DNA of 64,000 bases. Origin: Roseinatronobacter domitianus. Its GTDB lineage: Bacteria > Pseudomonadota > Alphaproteobacteria > Rhodobacterales > Rhodobacteraceae. The stretch lies in contig NZ_JALZWP010000005.1 of NCBI RefSeq assembly GCF_023336755.1, positions 124,001 to 188,000 on the forward strand, written 5' to 3'. Below are positions 48,042 through 57,130 of the stretch, piece after piece (the first letter of the stretch is position 1; each line of letters opens with the position of its first letter). The notes beneath the pieces were generated by a model, which saw nothing but the letters and a program-made list of their open reading frames with translations, searched no databases and was not told the origin of the DNA. Position numbers and translations under genes: made by a program.

Positions 48042-49043
48042 ATGACCACACGTCTTGCAATCAACGGCTTTGGCCGGATCGGGCGGCTGGTGCTGCGCGC
48101 ACTGGTCGAACAAGGCCGCGACGATCTGGAGATTGTCGCGATCAACGATCTTGGCCCGGTCGAAAGCATTGCCCATTTGCTGCGCTTTGACAGCGTGCAC
48201 GGGCGGTTCCCGACAGAGGTGACGGTAGGCGATGGCACGATCGACGTGGGGCGCGGCCCAATCAAGATCACGGCAGAGCGCGACCCGGCCAACCTGCCAT
48301 GGGACGATATCGACATCGTGCTGGAATGCACCGGCATTTTCGCCGATGCCGACAAGGCCCGCGTGCATCTGGGCAAGGCCGGTAAAGTTCTGGTCTCTGC
48401 GCCGTCGAAAGGCGCCGACAAGACCATCGTTTACGGCGTGAACCACGACAGCCTGACGGCCGGCGACAAGATCGTGTCGAACGGGTCTTGCACCACCAAC
48501 TGCCTGTCGCCCGTGGCAAAGGTGCTGAACGATGCGGTCGGCATTTCGCGCGGCTTCATGACCACCATCCACAGCTACACGGGCGACCAGCCAACGCTGG
48601 ATGCGATGCACAAGGACATGTATCGCGCGCGTGCCGCCGGGATGAGCATGATCCCGACCAGCACGGGTGCCGCCAAGGCCGTGGGTCTGGTGCTGCCGGA
48701 ACTGGCGGGCAAGCTGGATGGTGTGGCGATCCGCGTGCCCACGCCCAATGTTTCGGTCGTGGACCTGACATTCGAGGCTGCGCGCGACGTGACCGCAGAA
48801 GAGATCAACGCCGCCGTGGTGGCCGCCGCTGACAACGGCCCACTGAAAGGCATTCTGGGCGTTACCGACCAGCCCAATGTGTCGATGGATTTCAACCACG
48901 ACCCACGCTCCAGCATCTTTCATCTGGACCAGACCAAGGTTCTGGAAGGGCGCATGGTGCGGGTGCTGTCATGGTATGACAACGAATGGGGCTTCTCGAA
49001 CCGTATGCTCGACACCGCCTCTGCGATGGCGAAGGCTGGCTAA
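48042..49043 (+). CDS. gap: type I glyceraldehyde-3-phosphate dehydrogenase
   Basis: 333 residues. NAD-binding INGFGRIGRLVLRAL, catalytic Cys in SNGSCTTNCL and the His-containing HSYTGDQ. It converts GAP to 1,3-bisphosphoglycerate in glycolysis and gluconeogenesis. The ATG at 48042 has GGAGGG upstream. A terminator follows at 49069-49092. Confidence 0.97.
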   Translation: MTTRLAINGFGRIGRLVLRALVEQGRDDLEIVAINDLGPVESIAHLLRFDSVHGRFPTEVTVGDGTIDVGRGPIKITAERDPANLPWDDIDIVLECTGIFADADKARVHLGKAGKVLVSAPSKGADKTIVYGVNHDSLTAGDKIVSNGSCTTNCLSPVAKVLNDAVGISRGFMTTIHSYTGDQPTLDAMHKDMYRARAAGMSMIPTSTGAAKAVGLVLPELAGKLDGVAIRVPTPNVSVVDLTFEAARDVTAEEINAAVVAAADNGPLKGILGVTDQPNVSMDFNHDPRSSIFHLDQTKVLEGRMVRVLSWYDNEWGFSNRMLDTASAMAKAG

Positions 49044-49068
49044 ATTAACCCGCGCATTCGTGAAACAA

Positions 49069-49092
49069 GAACCCGGCCAAATGGCCGGGTTC
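49069..49092. terminator. bidirectional terminator between gap and hsp20
   Basis: A 10-bp perfect stem (GAACCCGGCC 49069-49078, GGCCGGGTTC 49083-49092) with a 4-base loop. The flank is ATTCGTTTC on the plus strand and TTGTTTCA on the minus strand. It sits between convergent gap and hsp20, so it can end both. Confidence 0.75.
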
Positions 49093-49187
49093 ATTCGTTT
49101 CAGAGCGTGTCGCGTTCATTGGCATTCACCCGACCCACTCTAGCGTTTTGTGGTAGCATCTCGCGCAGTCAAAGACGGGACGCGAGA

Positions 49188-49658
49188 TCAGGCCGCGTCC
49201 GCCTGCACCAGCCGTTCGCTTTGCGATGCGCCAACGTCGCGCGCAATCTGAATCTGGCGCGGTTTCAGCGCCTCGGGCAATTGGCGTTGCAGGTCGATAT
49301 GCAGCATCCCATCGACATGGGTGGCCCCGGTCACGCTTACATGGTCGGCCAGATGGAACCGCCGCTCAAACGCGCGGGTCGCGATACCGCGATGCAGATA
49401 TTCGCGCGTGGTGTCATCCTCGGCGCTGCGGGCGGTCACGATCAGGGCGTTTTCCTTAACTTCAACACTCAAATCATCAGCCCGGAAACCGGCCACGGCA
49501 AGCGAAATCCGGTAGTCGTTTTCCGCCGTCTTTTCAATGTTGTAAGGCGGGTAGCTGGGGGCCTGAACATCAGTGGCCATAACCCGGTTGAGCATGTCTG
49601 CCATCTGGTCAAAACCGACAGAGGCACGGTAAAGTGGTGTTGGATCAAAACGACGCAT
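49188..49658 (-). CDS. ibpA: small heat-shock protein Hsp20/IbpA family
   Basis: 156 residues from the ATG at 49658 with AAGGAGGATGCTT before it. An alpha-crystallin domain (about residues 38-130) opens PYNIEKTAENDYRISLAVAGF, and the N-terminal MRRFDPTPLYRASVGFD is typical of IbpA. It is an ATP-independent chaperone holding unfolding proteins during heat stress. Regulation is visible: a sigma-32 promoter at 49757-49786 and a hairpin masking the ribosome binding site at 49662-49683. Confidence 0.94.
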   Translation of the reverse strand: MRRFDPTPLYRASVGFDQMADMLNRVMATDVQAPSYPPYNIEKTAENDYRISLAVAGFRADDLSVEVKENALIVTARSAEDDTTREYLHRGIATRAFERRFHLADHVSVTGATHVDGMLHIDLQRQLPEALKPRQIQIARDVGASQSERLVQADAA

Positions 49659-49661
49659 AAG

Positions 49662-49683
49662 CATCCTCCTTGGTGAAGCGATG
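49662..49683 (-). promoter_or_regulatory. candidate ROSE-type RNA thermometer hairpin of hsp20
   Basis: In the RNA sense, CAUCGCUU (rc of 49676-49683) faces AAGGAGGAUG (rc of 49662-49671) across a CACC loop. The UCGCU word (rc of 49677-49681) fits the ROSE signature U(U/C)GCU that pairs with the Shine-Dalgarno and includes a G-G mismatch. Opening on heating would free AGGAGG eight bases before the start. A leader of about 90 nt from the sigma-32 promoter is the usual ROSE length. Pairing was done by eye. Confidence 0.6.
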
Positions 49684-49756
49684 ATAAGCACGCCTTCCTG
49701 ATGGACAGGCGCATTTCGGTTGCGTCCAAGCCCATATCTGGCACCCGGACCAGACC

Positions 49757-49786
49757 AATGTGGGAAACAGTTTAAGGGGTTTCAAG
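49757..49786 (-). promoter_or_regulatory. sigma-32 (RpoH) promoter of hsp20
   Basis: On the minus strand CTTGAAA (rc of 49780-49786), a 15-base spacer, then CCCACATT (rc of 49757-49764). The heat-shock consensus is CTTGAAA and CCCCATnT. It lies about 100 bases upstream of the hsp20 start, with the serine protease gene beginning its 3' end at 49806. Confidence 0.75.
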
Positions 49787-49805
49787 AGGTTCCGGCGCGG
49801 CGCGG

Positions 49806-50642
49806 TCAGGGGCGTAGAAAACGCGCGCCGCCATCACTGCTCATACGACGTGGCCCGGTGCGTGCCACGGTATCTGCGAGCGGGGCCTTCACAAAATGCC
49901 CATCGCGCGCATTCAGCGCATCGTGCAAAACATCCAGCTTCGGCCCAAGGCCCACACCAAAAGAGACGTCGCCAACAAAGTCCCCAGCCTCTGACACCCC
50001 TTTGGCCGAGACAACCGAAACGATTTCTGGGTATCCATTGTCGAAGGAAAAGACCGGCGAGCCAGACGCCCCACTATCTACAGAGCAGGTCATATAGACC
50101 ACACCACGGTTGGTGCTGTTCAGAATCTGGCAAGACTCTTGCAGCGACGGCGCATTCAGACGGTCATGCGCGTAAGAGACAACGCCAACAGTGTCACCAC
50201 TCCGCAACGTCGCGCGCACAGGGAAGGGTTGGACCCCGCGCGCAGCCATTGGATGCGCCAGTTCCAGCAGCGCCAGATCGTTTTCTACAGTTTCGGGCGT
50301 GGCAACGCGCGCGGGCTTGTAATCGGGGTGCACCGCAGATCGCAGGACGCGCCCTTCTGCCGCAGAGCGCCCGTTGCGCAATCCAGCGCGGAACAGGAAA
50401 TCTTCATCGGCGTGGCGTTGGCCGGTCGTGCGGTCGAACAGGCAATGCGCCGCGGTCAGCACCAGCCGGTTGGAAATCAGCGCCCCGGTGCAAAACCCGG
50501 ACTCGCCGATATCAATCCGCCCGACCGCTTCCCAACCTTGCGCGCTCAAACCGGTTTCCAACAAGTTCAAAGGCTTGTCCTGCGCGTGAAGAGCAGCAGG
50601 AAAACACAGAATAGCTGTCGCAAGGGCCCGAAAAAAGGTCAT
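49806..50642 (-). CDS. secreted trypsin-like serine protease (S1 family)
   Basis: 278 residues. A signal peptide (ALATAILCFPAALHAQ) precedes a chymotrypsin-fold domain. Catalytic His in LTAAHCLF, Asp in ENDLALLEL, and Ser in SVDSGASGSPVF, a variant of GDSGGP. Cys residues are placed for disulfides. Likely a periplasmic or secreted protease; target unknown. It lies upstream of hsp20 on the same strand, but hsp20 has its own promoter. Confidence 0.9.
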   Translation of the reverse strand: MTFFRALATAILCFPAALHAQDKPLNLLETGLSAQGWEAVGRIDIGESGFCTGALISNRLVLTAAHCLFDRTTGQRHADEDFLFRAGLRNGRSAAEGRVLRSAVHPDYKPARVATPETVENDLALLELAHPMAARGVQPFPVRATLRSGDTVGVVSYAHDRLNAPSLQESCQILNSTNRGVVYMTCSVDSGASGSPVFSFDNGYPEIVSVVSAKGVSEAGDFVGDVSFGVGLGPKLDVLHDALNARDGHFVKAPLADTVARTGPRRMSSDGGARFLRP

Positions 50643-50710
50643 GTTAACTCCGATAAGCAGACCCTGACACCGTTACAAACGCATCATGGCAAGACCACGG
50701 CGGGAAAATG

Positions 50711-52000
50711 TCACTCTTGCGACAAGGCCCGAGGACGCGGCCCGCCGGTGGCCCAATCCAGCAATTCTACCGTGTGGACCACCGGAATTTTTGTGCCGCC
50801 CCCGATCTGCATCATGCAACCGATATTGCCTGCTGCGATCACATCGGGTTGCTTGGCTTCCAGCGTTGCAACCTTGCGCGATTTAAGCTGCCCCGAAATC
50901 TCCGGCTGCATCAGGTTGTAGGTCCCCGCGCTGCCACAACACAAATGACTATCCTTGGGTTCCGTCACCGTGAACCCGGCGCGCTTCAGCAAATCCTTGG
51001 GGTAGGTCTTTATCTGCTGGCCATGCTGCAACGAACAGGCAGCGTGATAAGCGACCTTCATCTCTTGCGTCTCGCCTTTCGGCAGGTCCAGCTTCATCAG
51101 CACCTCGCTGACATCCATAGCAATCTCGCTTACGGCCTTCGCCTCTGCGGCCAAGGGCTCGTTGCGGAACATATGGCCGTAATCCTTGACGGTCGTTCCG
51201 CAGCCAGAGGTATTGATGACGATTGCATCCAGGCCGCCATTTTGCATCTCGCGGTGCCACGCACGGATATTCCTGGCGGCGGTCGCGTGGCTTTCCTGCG
51301 TCTTGCCCATGTGATGGGTCAATGCCCCGCAACACCCCTGCCCCTCTGCGATCACCACTTCGCACCCCAGACGGCGCAACAGGCGGATGGTCGCGTCATT
51401 GATGTCGGTGTTTAGCGCCCTTTGGGCGCACCCTGTCATCAAGGCCACCCGCATTTTGCGCGCGCCTTGCGGGGCAAACACCTGCGGATCATCATTGCGG
51501 CTGACCGGGGGTATGTGCTTCGGTGCCATCTCCAGCATGGCGCGCAGGCGCGGGTCGGGCAGCAGACCTCGAAAGGGCCGCCCGATCTGGGCTCCAAGCA
51601 GCGCCAACCGGAACCGCCCCGGATAGGGCAGGATTTTTGACAAGACCCAACGCAGCACCCTCTCGAACATGGGCCGCTTATAGGTCTGCTCGATATATTC
51701 GCGGGCATGGTCCACAAGGTGCATGTAATGCACGCCGGACGGGCATGTCGTCATGCAGGCCAGACAAGACAGGCAGCGGTCGATATGCTTGACCGTCTTT
51801 TCATCCGCCGGGCGACCCTTTTCCAGCATATCCTTTATCAGGTAAATCCGGCCGCGCGGGCTGTCCAATTCATCGCCCAAAACGGCATAGGTCGGGCAGG
51901 TCGCGGTGCAGAACCCGCAATGCACACAGGTGCGCAACACCTCGTTTGACCGCTGGATGGCGGGGTCTTGCAACTGGTCGGGGGTGAATGTCGTTTGCAT
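50711..52000 (-). CDS. glcF: glycolate oxidase iron-sulfur subunit
   Basis: 429 residues. Two N-terminal 4Fe-4S clusters (CVHCGFCTATCPTY and CLSCLACMTTCPSG) and two Cys-rich CCG domains (CCGALTHHMG, CCGSAGTYNL). It passes electrons from the GlcD flavin to the quinone pool during glycolate oxidation. Starts 4 bases after glcE. Last gene of the glcDEF set. Confidence 0.96.
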   Translation of the reverse strand: MQTTFTPDQLQDPAIQRSNEVLRTCVHCGFCTATCPTYAVLGDELDSPRGRIYLIKDMLEKGRPADEKTVKHIDRCLSCLACMTTCPSGVHYMHLVDHAREYIEQTYKRPMFERVLRWVLSKILPYPGRFRLALLGAQIGRPFRGLLPDPRLRAMLEMAPKHIPPVSRNDDPQVFAPQGARKMRVALMTGCAQRALNTDINDATIRLLRRLGCEVVIAEGQGCCGALTHHMGKTQESHATAARNIRAWHREMQNGGLDAIVINTSGCGTTVKDYGHMFRNEPLAAEAKAVSEIAMDVSEVLMKLDLPKGETQEMKVAYHAACSLQHGQQIKTYPKDLLKRAGFTVTEPKDSHLCCGSAGTYNLMQPEISGQLKSRKVATLEAKQPDVIAAGNIGCMMQIGGGTKIPVVHTVELLDWATGGPRPRALSQE

Positions 52001-52004
52001 TGGT

Positions 52005-53096
52005 TTATCCCATCAGGCCGGGGTTCAGCATTCCGCGCGGATCGAACTTGGTGCGCAAACCTTGCGCAAGAGCGGCTATCGGGGCGGGTTCCGGCTGAAA
52101 GACCGGGATATCCGCCCCGCCCCCACGAACCCGTGTCGCGTGGCCCGCGATAGGACCAAGCTGCGCGCGCAGATCGGTACCTTCGGGGACCAGTGCCCAG
52201 ATCAATCCGCCGCCCCAATCCATTTGCACGGGCGCTGAAATTTTCGCCACCAGCGCGGGCGCATCCGATGGTTTAACAGACACCCGCCACACATCGCCGC
52301 TCTGGCCCGCGAAGGCTGTCACATCGCGGATATCGCGCCAGAATGCTGTGCTCTTCGCGCCGTCCAGAACCTCCCAGTCGCCGCCCAAAGCCTCTGCCAG
52401 CGCGGTCTTGCGGTAAGTGATCTGCTCGGCAAACCCCTCTATGCGCAGGCATACCCGGCCAGATATGTCGCGGGCGGCGGCGTTCACCTCATAAGGCGTG
52501 CCAAGTGCTGCCGACATGACCCGCACGGCCGCCTCTGGCGTCATTACGTCGCTGACCAGCGTTGCATGTGTTTCGGGCACCGGCAGCAGCTTGAAACTGC
52601 ACTCAGACAGCACGCCCAGCGTGCCCCATGACCCGGCCATCAGCTTGACCAGATCATAACCGGTCACGTTCTTCATCACACGCCCGCCATTCTTGACCAC
52701 GCGCCCTTGCCCATCGACAAAGCGCACCCCGATCAGGCTGTCACGGCATGCGCCGACAATCACCCGTCGCGGGCCAGAGGCATTGGCCGCCACCATGCCG
52801 CCTATGGTGGGTTCGCCCTCGGTGCCAAGCAGCGCCCGCATATCCATCGGCTCGAACGGCAAACGTTGGTTTTCAGCCGCCAGCGCCGCCTTGACCTCGG
52901 CCAAGGGCGTGCCCGAAGCTGCTACCAGCGTCAGCGCACCCGGCTCGTAAAGCGAGATGCCCGCCAGCCCCCCGGTTTCCAGAACCGTGCCGACGCTCGG
53001 CGCCCCAAGGCTTCGGGTGCCGCCGCCGCGGATGCGCAAGGGGCCGGATGCCGCGCGCACGATCTCTGACAATTCCGTTTCACTGGCAGGGCGCAT
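52005..53096 (-). CDS. glcE: glycolate oxidase subunit GlcE (FAD-binding)
   Basis: 363 residues. N-terminal FAD-binding type 4 segment (PLRIRGGGTRSL, EPTIGGMVAANASGPRR) and a C-terminal region ending in the motif DPRGMLNPG. It partners GlcD and GlcF. A 155-base gap with a dispersed repeat and a GC hairpin separates it from glcD, yet direction and order show one functional unit. Confidence 0.95.
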   Translation of the reverse strand: MRPASETELSEIVRAASGPLRIRGGGTRSLGAPSVGTVLETGGLAGISLYEPGALTLVAASGTPLAEVKAALAAENQRLPFEPMDMRALLGTEGEPTIGGMVAANASGPRRVIVGACRDSLIGVRFVDGQGRVVKNGGRVMKNVTGYDLVKLMAGSWGTLGVLSECSFKLLPVPETHATLVSDVMTPEAAVRVMSAALGTPYEVNAAARDISGRVCLRIEGFAEQITYRKTALAEALGGDWEVLDGAKSTAFWRDIRDVTAFAGQSGDVWRVSVKPSDAPALVAKISAPVQMDWGGGLIWALVPEGTDLRAQLGPIAGHATRVRGGGADIPVFQPEPAPIAALAQGLRTKFDPRGMLNPGLMG

Positions 53097-53124
53097 GGGC
53101 GACCCTCCTTCTCAGGCTATGTGT

Positions 53125-53143
53125 TTCATCCTTGCCCCAAATA
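53125..53143 (+). repeat. dispersed intergenic repeat, copy 2
   Basis: The plus strand reads TTCATCCTTGCCCCAAATA, matching copy 1 at 38284-38301 except for one added C. It lies in the glcD-glcE gap and is followed by a GGGGGCAAAGCCCC palindrome near 53176-53190, so the composite may act as a small mobile or structural repeat. Confidence 0.5.
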
Positions 53144-53251
53144 TCCTGGGGGTGAATGGGCGCGATAGCGTCCAGAGGGGGCAAAGCCCCTTCAAAGCCT
53201 GTCGCGCAACAGTGGGAACCGGTTTTGCGCGACATGACATGCGTTCTCGCG

Positions 53252-54688
53252 CTATGCCGCGCGCCGCGTGGCGCTGGCCTCTAGCGGAAAGACCTTGGCC
53301 GGGTTCAGCAACCAGTCCGGGTCGAACACGTCCTTGACGGCCATTTGTGCGTCCAGATCATCGGGCGCGAATTGCACGTTCATCAGGTCGCGCTTTTCAA
53401 TCCCCACACCATGCTCGCCGGTCAGGCAGCCGCCGACCTCGACGCACAGCTTCAGGATTTCGGCGCCAAAAGCTTCGCACAATTCCAGATCACCCGGCTT
53501 GTTCGCATCATACAGGATCAGCGGGTGCATATTGCCATCGCCTGCGTGGAAAACATTGGCCACGCCCAGGCCAAATTCGTCTGACATCTCGCCAATACGC
53601 TTTAGCACATAAGGCAGGCTGGATACCGGGATCGTGCCATCAAGGCACATGTAATCGGCAATCTGCCCCATCGCGCCAAAAGCGGATTTGCGGCCCAGCC
53701 AGATTTTCTTGCTTTCCTCGTCCGACTGACTTTCGCGCAGTTCGACCGGGTTATGCCGCCGGGCGATTTGTTTGATAAGCCCAAGCTGTTCGTCAATCTC
53801 GGCATCCGATCCTTCGACCTCGACAATCAGCAGCGCCTCGCAATCGGGGTAGCCGGCTTTGGCGAAATCCTCGGTGGCGCGAATGCAGGGACGGTCCATG
53901 AATTCGATCGCAACAGGCAGCACGCCCGCCTTGATAATGTCGGACACGCAAGCGCCCGCCACCTCGTTGCTGTCGAACCCCATCAGCACGGGGCGCGCGC
54001 CTTCGGGCTTGGGCAGGATACGCAGCGTCGCTTCGGTCACGACGCCCAACTGGCCTTCCGACCCGCAGATCAGGCCCAGCAGGTCATAGCCGGCCGCGTC
54101 CAGATGCGCGCCGCCCAGTTCAATCACCTCGCCCGCCATAGTGACCAGCGTCACGCCCAGCAGGTTGTTCGTGGTCACGCCATATTTCAGGCAATGCGCG
54201 CCGCCCGAATTCATCGCGATATTCCCCGCGATAGCGCAGGCAAGCTGGCTGCTTGGGTCTGGCGCGTAGAAGAATCCGTCGCCTTCCACCTCGCCCGTGA
54301 CGGCCAGGTTGGTGATACCGCTTTGCACGCGGATGACGCGGTCTGCATAGCTAACGTCCAGCACATCGCGCAGGCGCGCCACACCCAGAATAACCGAATC
54401 CTCAGTCGGCAACGCGCCGCCCGCCAGCGAGGTGCCCGACCCGCGCGGCACGACCGGCACGCCCTCTGCGTGGCAGATTTTCATGATGGCCGCGACCTGT
54501 TCGGTGCTGTCGGGTAGCACCACCGCCATAGGCAAGCAGCGATAGGCAGTCAGCGCGTCACATTCATAGGCGCGGCGTTCAGCCTCGTCCGAGATCAGAG
54601 CTTCGGTCGGCAACTCTGCCGCAAGGCGTGCAATGACACGGTCGCGTTTCGACAGAATCGCTGCATTGGGGGTAGGCATGTCCATCAT
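53252..54688 (-). CDS. glcD: glycolate oxidase subunit GlcD (FAD-linked)
   Basis: 478 residues. Oxidises glycolate (or lactate-like 2-hydroxyacids) to glyoxylate. FAD-binding type 4 domain with VVPRGSGTSLAGGALP and NIAMNSGGAHCLKYGVT, C-terminal GEHGVGIEKRDLM. The ATG at 54688 has GGGAGG four bases before it. The frame extends to 54742 but that part covers an inverted repeat operator and is not coding. Confidence 0.96.
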   Translation of the reverse strand: MMDMPTPNAAILSKRDRVIARLAAELPTEALISDEAERRAYECDALTAYRCLPMAVVLPDSTEQVAAIMKICHAEGVPVVPRGSGTSLAGGALPTEDSVILGVARLRDVLDVSYADRVIRVQSGITNLAVTGEVEGDGFFYAPDPSSQLACAIAGNIAMNSGGAHCLKYGVTTNNLLGVTLVTMAGEVIELGGAHLDAAGYDLLGLICGSEGQLGVVTEATLRILPKPEGARPVLMGFDSNEVAGACVSDIIKAGVLPVAIEFMDRPCIRATEDFAKAGYPDCEALLIVEVEGSDAEIDEQLGLIKQIARRHNPVELRESQSDEESKKIWLGRKSAFGAMGQIADYMCLDGTIPVSSLPYVLKRIGEMSDEFGLGVANVFHAGDGNMHPLILYDANKPGDLELCEAFGAEILKLCVEVGGCLTGEHGVGIEKRDLMNVQFAPDDLDAQMAVKDVFDPDWLLNPAKVFPLEASATRRAA

Positions 54689-54705
54689 CGGTCCTCCCAG
54701 CCGGT

Positions 54706-54728
54706 ATTGGTAAAATATTATTACCAAT
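54706..54728. promoter_or_regulatory. GntR/FadR-type operator upstream of glcD
   Basis: A perfect inverted repeat ATTGGTAA (54706-54713) and TTACCAAT (54721-54728) with a 7-base AT spacer. The TGGT...ACCA layout is that of FadR-subfamily GntR regulators such as GlcC, PdhR and LldR. It is 18 bases upstream of the glcD start, placed to block or control transcription. No GntR gene lies in the window. Confidence 0.7.
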
Positions 54729-54751
54729 TTTGCAAAAAGCAAGCAAAACCT

Positions 54752-55354
54752 TCACTCCGGTTTGCGCATAACAAAGTCTATCAAGGCCGACATACCGGAA
54801 TGCCCGGTGCCTTCCGTGATCTCGCGGTCATAGCTGCGGCACCGCAAAATCTGCCAATCGGGAAACGCCGCGCGCAGCATGTCTTCGGTATACAGATTTT
54901 CCACCGCGCTCGGCCCACCCGTGCCGTAGGCAAGTTGTTCAGGCCGGTAACCGTGCAGAAACATGATTCCGCCGGGGCGCAGGCAGGCCGCCATGCGCCG
55001 GAACATCTCTGTGCGCGCATCCGGGCCGACGAATTGGATGAAAATGCCCGCCACCAAGTCGAACGCGCCCGTCCATGCTTTGGGCCACTCGGCCAGCAGA
55101 TCGGCCTGAACGAACTGAACGGCAACGCCCCGCGCCTCTGCCAGCGCGCGCGCCTTGTCCAGCGCGGAGGGGGCATAATCCGCCGCCGTCACATGCAGCC
55201 CGCATTCTGCCATAAAGACCGAATTGCGTCCCTCTCCATCGGCCACCGCCAAGGCAGTCGCGCCCGGCGTCAGCAGATCAGCATGATCGCGCAGAGCCTG
55301 CGCAGGTTCCGTCCCGAACAGGTAATCTGGCGTTGCGAAACGGTCTTCCCACAT
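54752..55354 (-). CDS. class I SAM-dependent methyltransferase (TehB-like)
   Basis: 200 residues. Starts MWEDRFATPDYLFGTEPA. SAM-binding loop ALAVADGEGRNSVFMAE is the G-x-G-RN form of TehB-like enzymes. Later FDLVAGIFIQF and LRPGGIMFLHGY are motif IV and post-motif blocks. Substrate unknown; relatives act on small oxyanions, thiols or other small molecules. Ends 24 bases before the glcD operator. Confidence 0.88.
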   Translation of the reverse strand: MWEDRFATPDYLFGTEPAQALRDHADLLTPGATALAVADGEGRNSVFMAECGLHVTAADYAPSALDKARALAEARGVAVQFVQADLLAEWPKAWTGAFDLVAGIFIQFVGPDARTEMFRRMAACLRPGGIMFLHGYRPEQLAYGTGGPSAVENLYTEDMLRAAFPDWQILRCRSYDREITEGTGHSGMSALIDFVMRKPE

Positions 55355-55493
55355 AGTGCCCCCTTTGCATTATGCTCGCCAGCATGGCGAAACACCGCAA
55401 AAAGGCAACGCCTGCCTTAAACCCCATCAGGTTTCGATCATGACGTTCCAAGCGGATCTGAGGCGCACGCCATGCGCAGAGCGATGATAGCCG

Positions 55494-57128
55494 CTACACC
55501 GACAATTCCGACGCCCTTTGTCGAAGAACATATTTTTGTATTTTCCCGGTCGAGGTCCGTGGGATTGCCTCGAAAACGAATTTTCTTGGCACCTTGTAGG
55601 ACGCCAGATGTTCACGGCACCAATTGTGCAGAGTGATCTCGTCTGTGACCTGTCCATAATTGAGCTCTACAAAGGCGCAAGGTGTCTCGCCCCATGTCGC
55701 ATGCGGCATGGCCACCACCGCCGCAACAGCGACCGCCGGGTGCCGGTAGAGCGCCTCTTCCACCTCGATGGAGGAGATATTCTCTCCTCCGGAAATAATG
55801 ATATCCTTTGAGCGGTCCTTAAGCTGGATATAGCCATCAGGATGAAGCACACCCAGATCACCGGAATGAAACCAGCCATCGGCAAGGGCCTTCTGCGTGG
55901 CCTCTGGATTGCGGAAATAGCCTTTCATCACCACATTGCCGCGAAACATGACCTCGCCAATGGTTTCGCCATCGGCTGGAACAGGCTTCATCGTGTCCGG
56001 GTCAAGGACGGTCAAATTCTCCAGCGGCAAATACCGCACACCTTGGCGGGCCTTCAAGCGGGCCTGCTCTGCGCCGGGCAAGGCCGACCAGTCCCCATGC
56101 CATTCATTCACGACCGCCGGGCCATAGGTCTCTGTCAGCCCATAAAGATGAGTCACATCGAACCCCGCCGCATCCATGCTGGCCAGCAGCGTTTCGGGGG
56201 GTGGGGCGGCGGCGGTGAAAAACTGCACCCTGCGATCAAGATGGCGCTTCTCATCCTCTGGCGCGCTTTCGATCAGCGACATCACGATGGGCGCCCCGCA
56301 AAGATGCGTCACGCCTTCTTCGGCCAAAGCGCGCCAGATTGGCGCCGCGCGGACCTGACGCAAACAGACATGGGTGCCGATGATGGCCGACAATGTCCAA
56401 GGGAAACACCAGCCATTGCAGTGAAACATCGGCAGCGTCCACAGATAGACACTGTGCTTGGCCATGGATGTGGTCAAGGCATTGCCCTGCGCCAAAAGAT
56501 ACGCGCCGCGATGGTGCGACACCACGCCTTTCGGGTCGCCCGTTGTGCCGGACGTGTAGTTGATGGAAATCGCGTCCCATTCATCTTCGGGCATGAGCCA
56601 TGCGAAGTCAGGGTCACCAGACGCGACGAACGCGTCGTAATCCTCGGCCCCTGCCATGGCACCCGGGCCGCTATATTCGGGATCGTCGTATTGGATGACC
56701 AGCGGCGTGACCTTGGCCAGCGCAAGCGCCTCGGCCATGAGTGGCGCGAATTCGCGGTCAGTGATGACGATCTTCGCCATCGCATGATCCAGTTGAAACG
56801 CGATGGTGCCTGCGTCCAGCCGTGTATTGATCGAATGCAACACCGCACCGCACATCGGCACGCCATAATGACATTCCAGCATGGCGGGGGTGTTGGCCAA
56901 CATTACCGAAACCGTATCGCCACGCCCCATCCCCTGCCCTGCCAGCGCCGAGGCCAGTTGTCGCGCGCGGCTGTAGAAATCTGCATAGCTGCGCCGCAAT
57001 CCGCCATGCACAATTGCAACATGCGCGGGAAAGACGCTGGCGGCGCGTTCCAGAAACCCAAGCGGCGTCAGCGGTTGGTGGTTTGCCGGGGTGCGATCAA
57101 GCCCGATATTATAGGGGTTCGGGGACAT
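55494..57128 (-). CDS. acyl-CoA synthetase (AMP-binding; medium-chain/DmdB-like)
   Basis: 544 residues. ANL adenylate-forming enzyme: P-loop YTSGTTGDPKGV, A5-like YGLTETYGPAV, and GDLGVLHPDGYIQLKDRSKD hinge; C-terminal catalytic Lys in PRTSTGKIQKY. It resembles short or medium-chain acyl-CoA ligases including the DMSP-pathway DmdB. The ATG at 57128 follows the crotonase stop by 2 bases. Last gene of the operon. The substrate cannot be read from the sequence. Confidence 0.9.
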   Translation of the reverse strand: MSPNPYNIGLDRTPANHQPLTPLGFLERAASVFPAHVAIVHGGLRRSYADFYSRARQLASALAGQGMGRGDTVSVMLANTPAMLECHYGVPMCGAVLHSINTRLDAGTIAFQLDHAMAKIVITDREFAPLMAEALALAKVTPLVIQYDDPEYSGPGAMAGAEDYDAFVASGDPDFAWLMPEDEWDAISINYTSGTTGDPKGVVSHHRGAYLLAQGNALTTSMAKHSVYLWTLPMFHCNGWCFPWTLSAIIGTHVCLRQVRAAPIWRALAEEGVTHLCGAPIVMSLIESAPEDEKRHLDRRVQFFTAAAPPPETLLASMDAAGFDVTHLYGLTETYGPAVVNEWHGDWSALPGAEQARLKARQGVRYLPLENLTVLDPDTMKPVPADGETIGEVMFRGNVVMKGYFRNPEATQKALADGWFHSGDLGVLHPDGYIQLKDRSKDIIISGGENISSIEVEEALYRHPAVAVAAVVAMPHATWGETPCAFVELNYGQVTDEITLHNWCREHLASYKVPRKFVFEAIPRTSTGKIQKYVLRQRASELSV

Positions 57129-57130
57129 GG

